From Apostichopus japonicus (lineage: Eukaryota; Echinodermata; Holothuroidea; Aspidochirotida; Stichopodidae), in contig NC_092573.1 of assembly GCF_037975245.1 (NCBI RefSeq), forward strand, positions 12,918,001 to 12,982,000: a DNA stretch of 64,000 bases. Direction: 5' to 3'. Of this stretch, positions 1-13,000 are shown one piece after another. The notes beneath the pieces are model-generated. The model saw only the letters and a list, made by a program, of their open reading frames with translations. It made no database searches and was not told the origin of the DNA. The first letter of the stretch is position 1, and each line of letters opens with the position of its first letter. The translations under genes were made by a program, and so were the position numbers.

Positions 1-2896
1 TAAAAATAGATAGATTCAAAACGTCAAGTTGGTAACTTGGTACAACCAGCGAGCTGGACTCTTACAGCCTGGTACAACTAATCTACACAAATCAAGCATG
101 GTGCTGTATTATGTATGGCCAATGACGTTCGTAGCTTTTAAATATTCATATCATGGGTGAGGTTTATTTGGATCCCGACGGAAAATATTTTCGAGAAAAA
201 CAAAGTTGAAAGTTGTAAATTTTTCGACTTTTATGCCACCTTTTTAGTAAGATTTGAATAGATATATGCTAGTTATGTATGTCGTAATGGCATCGTGGAA
301 TCAGTGAGGTTGAGAAAAACCATAGAAAAGGACGCAAAATGTTGCTTTAAATTGCAACCAAGTTGTGATTGTATAACTTGTATAACAGTTATATATACAT
401 TTCCATAAATTTCTTGTTGTTTTGGAGTTAGATGCAACGGTACAAGGTTTTAGTGTAAACTAGATTACAGCATGGACTTACTGTACACATGTTGTATGCT
501 TTCAGCACAAAATGTAAAACAGTGAATTGTAGGTGCAGCAGATTCTGAAATTTATCCACATTCTTTATATTGTATTGATTTCTGATCATCATTCATCACA
601 TTGTACATAAAGATCTGTATAGTAGTATATTTATGTACATATACTGTATATATGTGTTTTTGTTTCCAGATCTGTATACATACACATAATATAATTTCAT
701 CCTGCACAGGACCATGCAGTGTATTATGTTCATCACATAGTTTTGTTTTGTCAGTTTTTCTGAGCATAGTAAACAATACGATTGCAATACAGGAACAGAA
801 AATCAATATCATTCCATGCAGACACAGCTCACAATACTTCTGTACATAATAGGTCATTTTTTACCACAAAATGAAGTCACTGTTTTTTTTCCCCGTGGTG
901 GCAACCAGATTACTGTGCATTGTGTCAATAGCCTGTCTTGTGTCATGTTGTGTGTGTGAAGTTATGGATCCAATGCCATGAGAAAGAGAATTGAAAAGGT
1001 CACATTCCCTAAAATGGACAGTTGTACAGGGCTTAAGAATTTATTAGAAAAGTAGAGAGGTGCTACTGTACATCATCATTAATACATCAATGTTGGTTCA
1101 TGACAAATAAAGATTTAATTCAGTGGTAACAGTATACATTTATTGGGAACAGATTTTGAAAGTGAGAAGTAGGTTTGGTTTGATCGGTATGATTAGGTTT
1201 CTCCAACGAAAGTGGGCAACGCCCAAGTGAGTCATAATAACAGTCGTAATGCTGGTGAAAGGTGAAAGTGTTCAAAGGTCCTGTGAATAGAAGTAGAAGT
1301 GAAATTAAAGTTAACAAGCGTTACAATTTGATTTTGAAAAAGAGAAAGTAAATTTGATAAACCTTTATAGCCGTTTTAAGTTGCCATAAATTTGTTTTTG
1401 AAGTAGTTGTTTACGTGTTAAGAACGTTTGATGTCTTAGGTAGGGAATTATTAATTTAATTAATTAGCTTACTCTGGTCAATATGTTGCCACATGATGGA
1501 GTCTCTAGTGGGAAGGAATGTGCGGCCTGTCTTATCTAATTTGTCAATGGGAATTTTCACCCTCCTGTCATTCCTTGTTTCAGTTGCTGTTTAAATACAA
1601 CTCTAAGTAAAATAAAACTGTTAGCAAAGTGCTTATCCACTAGAGAGCCTGTGTAGGAGAATGTGTAAAAGTAAGTTGGCCGACGTTTCGATCCTAGCTG
1701 GATCTTCTTCAAAGGCTAAATGACAAGTAACAGTAACAGAAGGGACAAAAACACGCACAGAATACAGACAGGTTAATGAGCATGGTGAACACAAAGAGAT
1801 AGATAAAAGGGGATTAGTAGACAAGGGATGGAGAGAAGAAAGTAACAGGGGAAGAGGAGAGGTAGGAGATAAACAGTGGAGGGACAAAGAGAGGATTAAG
1901 GGAGCGGGGTAGGGAAATAATCACACAGTTATCGCATGCGATACATAAAGCTTTGTGCAGCTGCAGGCTTCGGTCACTCGATCTATAAATCAAGACAACT
2001 TGCCTACTGTACATGGTAGCCTTCATTACTGCAAAATACTTGAACCATTCCTTGTATGCACTTCTCTCCTCTCTCTAACAGGGAGACAAGATGATGTTGT
2101 CTTTACAGAGGAATGGATCAAATGTCTGTCAGCTGTTGCTTTTAGTTTCAAGAGATCGTAATGCAATATCAAATTGTACTTATATATGATTTTTGTCCCT
2201 AGTTGAAGTTTTGTTATAACTATAGCATCCATGAACTAAAAACAGCAGAATGTGTTTGTGTTGCTTCCTCAACCATGGGCTATTCATCGTGGGGCGTAGC
2301 CTAGATAAACTGTATATAGTTGAGGTTGTTCCTTCTGATAACTTCCTGTTTAAGATATTAATTACTGAAACATCTGTGTGGTCGCAAGGTTCTTCATAAC
2401 GTACAGTATGCATGCGCCAGTTCAATGGAAACAGAAATGTACCAAAAAAGGTGTTTCAGTCAATACTTTGTGAGTAGAGTTGCAATAAAAAGACAAGAAA
2501 ATGAAAGGAGGTCCTGCGATGTACACAGTACAGTAAGTGAAAGCTCATTACATAGCTCACAAACATGCTACATACAGTAGTTTTAAAGTGGCTTGAAGTT
2601 TATTTCCCAGGTAGAGCACAAAAGTCTTAAAACCAGTTAATACATGTTATGAATTGAAACCCAGTGTTAAATATTAATTTCCATTTGTACAAGTCACTGG
2701 CATGATCTGAGCCAGTAGCATTGTTCAGCTTCAGTTAAATCATTGAAGTAGATAGGATACCCCCTCATTTCCCACCCCCCCTCTCTCACCCCCTCCCTCT
2801 CCTCTGATCTGACTGTAGAATCTAGATTCTTCATTTTTGACCTGCAAAACAAGTACAGTACCTGTTAACATGTATTTAATGAACATTTCTCCACAG
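1..2896. other. Upstream or 5'-intron sequence, no supported coding exon
   Basis: AT-rich sequence with only short chance ORFs. I looked for an N-terminal exon ending one base into a codon to precede 2897 and found none I could support; ATP8B N-termini are poorly conserved. The only recognisable content is an interspersed repeat copy at 1609-1789. Confidence 0.6.
1609..1789. repeat. Interspersed repeat, copy 1
   Basis: About 180 bp that recurs at 11917-12099 with a few substitutions. Both copies start aaaataaaactgttagc and end catggtgaa. Both carry the imperfect palindrome gacgtttcgatcct..aggatcttcttcaaaggc in split form. No ORF or terminal repeats were seen, so the class is unknown (SINE or MITE fragment). 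Confidence 0.8.
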
Positions 2897-2958
2897 ATGT
2901 GCAACAAAGGATACTGAAAGCAAACGACAGACTCTTCAACAGCCAGTTTCGATACAAA
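2897..2958 (+). CDS. ATP8B: ATP8B-like exon 1 of those visible
   Basis: The acceptor ccacag precedes it and the donor gtgagt follows. The first two bases complete a split codon, so at least one upstream coding exon exists. It reads [16 protein letters not shown], matching the N-terminal KANDR block of ATP8B proteins. An ATG at its first base leads to a stop in the wrong frame and is not the start. Confidence 0.75.
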
Positions 2959-4049
2959 GTGAGTATCAAATGCAGGAAGCAGTCCCCAAGGGGAGCTTCC
3001 TGGTTACGCATAGCGAGAAGAAAGTAAAATAGTGATTCTCAATGAGATTGTTTGTAAATAAACATCACTTAATTCATTCAAAGATTGCTGCAACATCAGA
3101 ATCACCCTTTACATGTTAACCTCTGGATGAGCTACTCCCCGTTACAAGAGATCTTCTGATTTGATCAGGATGAGTTTTTGTCAACAGAAATGGAACAGAA
3201 AGTTGACATACCATTCTAACATTAGTGGTACTTGAAGCGAATATAGGGAGAGAAAATTTTTTTCGAAAACGTTAAGGTATTAGTTTTTAGAGTTGTGCAA
3301 CACTTGTTTTGCCAACCCCCCCTGCTGAACATCAGAATCAAATATAAGGGGGACATGATGAGATACAAGAGAACAGCATATATATTTCAAGATATATCTT
3401 TCTGACATGTTTTATGTCTAAATTGGTTAGGGCATGGATGAGGGGAAGGGGGGACTAGTGAAGAACAAGGAAGAGGGCACCATAGGGAGGTTGCTAGGGT
3501 GAGGGGGTGTATAGGACATGACTGGTGGAAGAACAGGAAGTACGTAATACTGTAGCTAGAACGGCACTCCCATAGAATCACTTTCACATTTACTGTGCCT
3601 CCTCACAACGACACTGTTCCTTTGTGAGACTTTGGTTTTGTATACAGAATGAGGAGTTAAGTCTTTGCTGGTAACTTCTCTAATGTGCTTCAACGTGAAA
3701 TGTAACATGTCTTTTTTAAATTTTAGAATAACTACATCAGAACATGGAAGTACAACATATTCACATTTTTGCCAGTCAACCTGTTTGAGCAGTTTCGAAG
3801 GATTGCCAATTTTTACTTTATGGTGCTCCTTATTTTGCAGGTGAGATTCATCTCCTTTCTACACATTATTATTATTATGATTATGATGATTATCATCGAT
3901 ATCATCGTTATCATCGTTATCAACGTTATCATCGTTATCATCGTTATCATCGTTATCATTGTTATCATCTTTATCATCGTTATCATCTTTATCATCGTAA
4001 TCATCCTTATCATGGTTATCATGGTTATGATTATAATTATTATTATTAA

Positions 4050-4094
<45 letters not shown>

Positions 4095-7000
4095 TATTAC
4101 TATTATTATTATTATTATCCTGAAGACTGCAACATACCATAACACTCTCCAGGAAAGACAATATAAACAATGGTGGTTTTTCTTTAAATGTCATTGAAAT
4201 CGAAACCTTGCTATGCTTATGTTCAGGATAAGACTTTCCTGGTTGATGATATCAGGAAATAACAACCATGGGCGTTTTACTTGTTGTTTCTATAAACATA
4301 TTTTATGATTGCTTAATAATTTGTTTGAATCTGATATGTAGACATTGACACCTATATGGTTTAATCATAGACTAGACATTTGTCAGCTTGACTTACATTG
4401 TGCAAAGCTGAAGACTTAAGAAAACAGTACAGAGGTCATTCAGTTGACCGATTGCTTAATAATTTGTTTGAATCTGATATGTAGACATTGACACCTATAT
4501 GGTTTAATCATAGACTAGACATTTGTCAGCTTGACTTACATTGTGCAAAGCTGAAGACTAAAGAAAACAGTACAGAGGTCATTCAGTTGACCTTTTAGAC
4601 TGTAGAAAGTATTTATAGGGTAGATGGGCCTACGTAACTTTTTACCCTATAACCCCAAAAGGTGTCAGGTTTTCACTGTACCACAGGAGGTATTTTTGAA
4701 GGATGTTTCAGTGACACCCCTGACATGATCTTCCGAGCATTGTGACATGTACCACAGTCTGACACATGTTGGAATGATAGACAACAATGTTCAACACATT
4801 CATGTATATATGCAAGATATTTATAATAATAAAATAGACAAAAGAATTGGAAGTGAAAATTGGAGCATGACAAAGAAAAAAAAGAGTCCCTAATGCAAAT
4901 AGAAACTGAGGAGCAATGTTGTTAAAGGTAATGAAAACTTCATGACACAGAGGGATACCAGCCGAGAAATGAAACGATGGGGATATGCGAGTATAAATAG
5001 AGAATTACAACCTGAATTAACTACTAACTAGTAACAGTGTTTTTACAAAAACCTACAACAGATCACTTTACAACTTCTATGATCCACAGCCTTCCTTTGA
5101 ACACATAAGATCAGAGCATCAATGAGATTAATATTTTAAAATTATTTTATTGAGGGCTCCTCTGGAAAGCAGTGCTTTCTGCACTGAGTAGGACTACCCT
5201 CATTAAAGATGACAATAATAAAAAAAACAAAAAATCAGACAGAGCAAAGTATAATTTGTTGAGGTAGATTTCACATCAGTTTCCAGAATCCGTTTGATGA
5301 GTCATTACATCATCCAGACAGGTGCGTTTGTCAGCAATCAGTTCACAGAAATGCTTGTACTGTATGCTTGAATGAAGTTCTCACCAACTATTTAGATGTT
5401 GTTCTTTTGATTTCCATTGCAGCTCATTCCACAAATATCGTCGCTGAGCCCGGTGACGACCGCCCTACCTTTAATATTTGTGTTAGCGGTCAGTGCTGTC
5501 AAAGATGCAGTCGATGATATAGTAAGTATGAACCTAAATCACTCTTTTCAAGCCTGCATTGTTTTGAATACCATTCAGCAAATTTTAATCTTTTGGATGT
5601 TATCTATCCAGTCTTGCCAAAAGCAATGTATATCTATTCTCTCCTTTTTTTGTCTTCTTTGGTTCTGGTTGTGGGATAATTTGAACTATTTTTCAAGTTA
5701 AACTTTTGACTGATGTTATAACCTCATTAAGTCGAAACAACAGGTAGATGAAAACTGTAGTATGTCTGGAACTAAACCTAAAAAAAAATAAAAAAAATAA
5801 AAAAATCACCATAGGAACATAATAATGAAACAAAAATATTTCAAGTTTTGCAAATAAACAATGTGGTGGTATTCATACTATTGTACACTGCATGAACATG
5901 ATGACGTCAAGTTTTTATATATATATTTCAAGTTTAACTGATGTTTTTACTGATGTTATAAACCTCATCAAGCCGAAACAACAGGTAGATGAAAACTGTA
6001 CAGTAGGTGTACGTCTGAAACTAAACCTAAAAATAAAGTAAAAAAAAAAAAGCACCATAGGAACATAGATAATTAAACATAAAATGTCAAATTTTTCAAA
6101 TAAAACAATGTGGTGGTATTGATACTACCATACACTGCATGAACATGATGACGTCACGGTACCGTGAAAATTTTACCATATTTTTTGACATTTGGGTCGT
6201 TAAACACCGTGTGGACCAGACAAATTACACACGTTACATATAGATATATATTCATATATACAGTTGGTTGTAAAAGAAAAGACTCTATTGACATTTATTT
6301 TATTATCGCATTTCCTGCCTATAGATGTCAAATTGATTTCTCTCCTCGTTTCATATATTACCACTCTTCATTAATTACTTGTTTGTTCTGGACAGAAAAC
6401 GAGCCGATTATTCTTAACAATGTCAGACTATTGTTTGAAAGCGTGTGAAGAATTCAATTACGCTATCGATTAGAATCCCGAGCCTCGTTATATTTTTAAC
6501 TTGCGCATTGTGCCTCCCCCGATTGTCGTCTCGTTGACCGTAACCACGGCAACCTTTGTGCGCCGTTACCATAGGAGAAACCCGTGTTCGATATCAAACA
6601 TATCGATCTGTCATTATTAACGAAATAAGATGCAGGCTTGTCGATAGTCATGTGCAGTATAATTAATGGCCCCTAAAAATCGTTAACCGTCGGAATGAAG
6701 GCAAGCTTTGCCAGCAACAAGTTTTGGGTAAATGTCATGACATCCGTTAATGAGTTAATGAACACGTCACACAATCAAACAGTAGTGTGGTATGCATGGT
6801 CAAGGATGCACTAATTAACCTACGGTAGATCGGTTTGAAAAATGGCATAAAAGGTTGTAAATGTCATGGCGACAGTGATACTACATATAGAATGATTAGA
6901 TTTTGAAGCAAATTGACATTTCACTTTTATACAGGCAAAGTAGTATGCTACTGTACATTGGTGTACCTATCAGAGTCTTTAGCAGTCCTGAGTACAGTAC

Positions 7001-10000
7001 ATACATGTACATTGACCTGTTGCAGATGTGTATGGGTACAATGAGGCACTAAGCATGAGTTCCAATACTTATAATCTTGTACTAGGTGTATCTATGATTC
7101 TATTTAAAAAGTGGCCACAGGTACAATTTGTACTAAAGTACAATACAGCTTGTACCAAACCAAGAGGGAGAGTATTAGCACCTGTAGGTTAACATGCTCC
7201 AATCTGAATTTGTGTACAGACTGCATACACTGAACTAAATCTAGAGTACTTCAAAACACATAATGTGTTTTAAGTTTGCAACTCACAAAGCAACACACAC
7301 ATCAAAAGATGGGGGGCAAAATAGGCAATTATTCATGGTCTAAAATTCGATTTTCACAAATTTATTCATTCATTTGTCAAAGTTAAAGTGGTGATGAAAT
7401 TCATCCTTAGATGTTCGGTTGTTGGTATGACCAACAAATATTTATTGACGAACAGTATCTCGACATGGAATTAATCAATAAGTAGATTATTAAGCTGAGA
7501 TACACTAGTCTTAGAATATGAAGGAGCTGATGCCATTATTAAATTTTGTAGAACAGGGTCATCCCAGACATTTACTGTAGCAAACTTTTTGAGGTTAACT
7601 TCTTGAAAAAACAATCAAAATGGTTGACCTTGGTTTATAAATTGCAATAGATTACCGTGTAGTATATTATGATTTTTTTTTTTTAAGCTTGGCTTCCAAA
7701 CAGCCAAGCAAATGATTTTCAATTCTATATCACAATGTTATCAGTATTTGTGTACTTTCAAGGATTTTTTCCCTCCCTTAAAAATAATTAAAATAACTAA
7801 TTTTTTTGTTGGATTTGATATCCCTGAAGGTGACTACAGTTTTTGTTTCATTTTCATTTGTTTTTGTCCTTTGCAGCAAAGACATATTAGTGACAAACAG
7901 GTGAATGGACGAAGGTCGGACATTTTACTGGATGGAGAGTAAGTTTTTTCACGTTGCTGGAAATGTAAACTCAAGTCCAGTTTGTATTTCAGTACCTTTT
8001 TTTGTGTAAATATTTGTAAATCTTTTATACTTTATAGAAATTTATGGATTTAAAAAGGTACTTGGTTTCTTCAGTTACTTGTCTCCCCACAATACATATC
8101 TGTACATTTCACTATACCATTATTTAGTGTGATCTGGCATAAAAAAATCTTTGAAATTTAAATTGCCTACCAATACATTTTTTTTGTTCAAGCTTTTGTA
8201 GCTATTCCAGGTTTATTTCAAAAAAAGATTGAAATTTTAAATGTTCAAATTGTGAGAATGTGCAAAATGCAAATTTCAAACAGATACTGTAATGACCACA
8301 GGGAATTCTGTATGTCCAGTTGACAATATTTTGAAAATAAACGGAACATTTGAATAATTCACTCACTAGTACAATTTTATCTGTTTTTAAAATTTAAGAG
8401 GAAGATAATTACTTCAAAGGATTGGTTGTATTTACACCAAGAGCAAGTCTCATAAAGTATGGAATAAAGCTATAAAGAATTGATGAAAGAACTAAAAGCA
8501 AGCTGCTTTACTTGAAATAACCTAATTCTGAATGTAAACTTGAGGTTGTGTCGCATAACTGATCCTATTTTGGTGTCTACCATGACAATGCTGCCATGCC
8601 ATAATGAAACATTGAGTTGACCTAATTCCGAATGTAAATTTGAGTTTGTGTCGCATAACTGATCCTATTTTGGTGTTTGCCACGACATAAACTGCCAAGC
8701 CATAAATGAAACAACTTTATATCTCTGACATTTGTGAAACAGTCGAGGAGACTCTGTAGATGGCATGCCTACGGCATCGTTTTGAACGTACTATAAGAAG
8801 TGAATTCAATCGTCATCAAATTTATGATGGTTCACCTATGATGATTATCGAATACCATTCAAACAATGGGATAAATGTGAGATGGAATAAGACAAGCTAT
8901 TTCGGTTATACTGTATATACCAAGCCCGGTTTGATGATAAAGTGATACGTAGTTGAATGTTTGCACAGGCGGGCCGGTGGAATGTTAAGGCCTAGTGGTT
9001 GATGCAGACAGTCTCCACACAGCATTAGCTGTAGGCTAATGATATGGGGCTTAAAACTAATGAGTAAATTACACCAAGGGCATTCGATATTGGCACTCAA
9101 ACAGCTCCATAATTGTATTAAACAGCGTGAATGAGGTGGCAGTGATTGGCTGATCAGTTCACACGCTGTCTTGGGTCGGGATATCTGATTTGATTATGGA
9201 TATATCCTAAAACATTCCCTCAGTGTATCATGGTATAGTAAGAGATGTGGCTCGTTCACTGAAAGGTTTTCATTGTTGATGTTATCAGCATTGCGTGAAT
9301 AAAAGTAATATAGGAATAAAATATATATAAAAATTAACACATAACTTGGAATAAAATGTCTTAAGGTTGACATAATTTTTGAGAAAGTGGTACTCATGGT
9401 TAGGACATAAAACTATATTTGTGGTTGTGTTGCATTGGTTTGCTTTGCTAATTAATGAAATTATAGTTTGAATGCTTTTGTTCAGTATCTGCCTTTTCTG
9501 TGTTGTTGAATTACATCTGGCATTTCAAGTTGGGCAGAGTAGATTACCAGGAAATATAAGGGTTTGGCTCACACTCAAGGAATGAAAGAATATAATTAGC
9601 TAGGACAGTATTAACTTCCACTTCAACAACAGGTTTTGCAGTGAAATAAGGCTAATTTGGGTCACCAGAAATTTAGAAAAGGGGATTTATTTCCTTTAAA
9701 ATTCTGTCAAGGAAAAAATCCCTGAAGTTGAATGGAAGATACCAATATTTTTTTCAATAAATTTACTAATAAAGATGCAGAAAGATTACCATAGAATTAC
9801 AGTAGAAAATTTTGAATGAAAACCGTGCTCTCATATTGTTTATGTTAATAAGATATTTGCATAGTTTAAATTGATCACCATTTACAGAATATGACATACT
9901 TAATATTGCTATTTGATTGCTAGATGAAGAACGGTAGATCACTTTAATTTCTTTATCACCTGAAAAAGTGAAACTTTTACCAAAATTTGAGATGCTAATA

Positions 10001-13000
10001 TTTTCTGACAGTTTACAGTATGACATACTTTTGTACGACTATTTTCTTATATTATTAAATTTATTATATGATATTATTTTGCTTGGCTTTGGTTTAAAAT
10101 TCAGGGACATCTCCAACTTGATAATTTCCCTTCGAGAACCTGCTGCATCAAGGGGAAACAATAACCCTGAAGCTAGCTCTGAAATTAATACATTCATTTC
10201 TGAAGGCCAGTTCTTTTAATGATATTAATTTTTATTTTCATCACCCAAAGCTTAACGACGACGGAATGGCAAAACGTCCAGGTTGGCGATATCATCAAGA
10301 TGAAGAATAATGATTTTGTTGCTGCTGATATTTTGCTGCTATCATCAAGTGAGCCTCACAGTCTTGTGTACATAGAAACAGCTGAGCTTGATGGGTAAGA
10401 TAAAAATTCAGGCTCTCTTGGGATTAAGCTATCGCTGTCCCATTGGGGGGGGGGAAGGGATTATTGCAGTATCTTTGTGATGCACTTGCCATACCTTAGT
10501 ACTCATAAAAGAATAGATATGCTACAGTACCTGAAGTATAACACATTATTAAAGTCTGCCAGCGTCACATCCAGCAACATGAAATAAAATTCAAGCGTTT
10601 GAAATCAAACAATAAAACATTGTATTGATTCTGTGGGACACAAAACTTTTCCACGCTGCAAGCAAGTTGATTAATAAATGTTTGTTAAGAGCACACTGGT
10701 TACTACGAGCAACCAAACAGTTTTGAACAATGTAGCGCTCTTAGTAAGACGGAGGTTCATAATATATGCGTGAATATCTATACATGACTGAGTCAAAGGA
10801 AAGATGTCAACCATAATCATTCTCGTAGGTAGTGTGGACTGGCAATGTGGTATTTTCATCATACAGAACAAGGTCTGGAACGGATTTTAAATGCGCTTTC
10901 TACAGAGGGACTGGTCCCCCCCAAAACTTCTGCCATTATTTATGACTACTCAGTAGGTGTGTATAGCCTGATGTGTTACCTGTGAGAACTTGTAGCGCAA
11001 GTTTCAAAATAGGAAATCTTCACTCTTTTGGTTAATTCAAAGCTGGACAAATATATTCTAACTATCTGGGAATTAGTGTTTCCCTGAAAGAAACATTTCC
11101 CCCCAAAAATCTCAAGGAACATGTTTTAACAAGTTTCTTTTCATATCTCTTCTAGAGAAACCAATCTCAAGGTCAGACAAGCTTTGCCTGAGACAGCTAA
11201 ACTTGGAGAAGATCAAGAAAAACTAGGCCAGTTCAACGGTAAGTAGTGAGACCAAAGCTGATGAATGAAATATTCAAAAGTTGTTTTTCTATGTAGTGGC
11301 TTTCTGTAATATCTTGAGGACTTGTATTAAATGAATTGTTAACCATTTAATTTTAGAAATGTTATATTTGTTGGTACAGTAGGTCTTGCTTTGTATTAGC
11401 TAGCATGCCAAAGTGTAGTATCTGTTGAAGAATGCCTCTAAACTAACCACATATTCTAGAGTAGGTTAAAAAGTTGTTAAAGTTACACAAACATTCTAGT
11501 TTTCAAGTTACTGTCGATAAATGTTACATTTACTTCATTTCTCTCTTACCTGTCTCCTGTGTACATACACTGTATACGTTCCGTTCTACCTAGCGTACAA
11601 AATTACTTTAAGGCAATTGAATCAAGAAAGCTCTGGGATATAAATTTGCATTGGCTCTGCCTGCACAAACATACCGTACGACAATGAATATCTCCAGTTC
11701 ACCAAGATCAAAATATATGAACTTATATGTGGATGTGTTATACACTTCATTGTAAATATAATTTTTTGAGAACAGCCAAATGAAAGGAAGGAGTTTAGGG
11801 ACACTGCCCTCTCTCTTCTGAATCTACCACCATTCAGGAAGTCTTCGACACACGTGTCGCTAGCCTCGTCCCATCCACGTCAGATCTAATTTCTAAATAA
11901 ACATAAAAATAAAAATAAAATAAAACTGTTAGCAAACTGCTTATCCACTAAAGAGCCCGTGTAAGAGAATGTGTAAAAGTAAGTTGGCCTGACGTTTCGA
12001 TCCTAAGCAGGATCTTCTTCAAAGGCTGAATGACAAGTAACAGTAACAGAAGGGACAAAAACATGCACAGAATACAGACAGGTAAATGAGCATGGTGAAT
12101 TTCTGTCTAATCCTTTCAGTGGAGATCAACTGCGAGCTACCCAATAACAAACTGGATCGTTTCGAAGGGAAGATGACGTGGGAGGGTGAGGACTACTCGC
12201 TCTCCAACGAACAGATTCTCCTGAGAGGCTGCCGGCTCCGTAACTCGCAGTGGTGTTATGGGATTGTCATCTTTGCGGGCAAGGATACAAAGCTGATGCA
12301 GAACAGCGGTAAGACGACCTTCAAGAGGACCAGCATCGACAGAATGATGAACAAACTCGTCATATGTGTGAGTGTTTAAATCTGAGAGGGTCTCTGGTTT
12401 CCATCAATTTAAAAAATGACAGATAGACCAGGTTTTTAATCTTGCCATGTTTCTTGGTAACATGTTGGTAGTTCTAAGACCTGTGCAAGTTCACAGAAAT
12501 CCAGTACTGTGTGCAAAAGAAGTGGCGGGGTACCTCCATCAGTCAGAAGGGGGAAAATGTTCAGTTGGGGTTTAAACTTCAGTCGGGATATTTTTCAAAC
12601 TCCGAAAGTGGTTATTAAAATAATAGCACAAACTTGTGTTTAGACCTACTTGAAGACCTAATTGATAGTCTAAACATGTATCAGAATGCACCATTTGATC
12701 TCTAAACTTTGAATTGTGCCCCCCCCTCTAATTTGACTTTTTTTATCCACCTACAGCCCTAAAGATTCATGCCCCTCCCTAAATCAGTCGGGGTAAATTT
12801 GGCACCCTCCACCCACCCCCCCTTCCCCCTCCCCCACTACCACCTTCCAAAATCCTGTGAATGTCAATGAAAAAATCCTCAGTCTTCAGAAAACTACTCC
12901 ACTGTCAAATAGGAGGGTGCTGCAAACTGCAAAACTGATGCAATGAAGGTCTGTTGCCAAGGTGATTTTTCTGCATACTGGTGACAACTTTTGAGATACA

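Noticed and set aside
2897-2917. ATG at the start of exon 1 as the initiation codon
   Set aside because: That frame stops after six codons; the conserved protein is read in another frame.
3769-4197. Ile- or Asn-rich ORFs on both strands
   Set aside because: The plus-strand one reads through exon 2 into the ATC/ATT microsatellite; the others are repeat artefacts.
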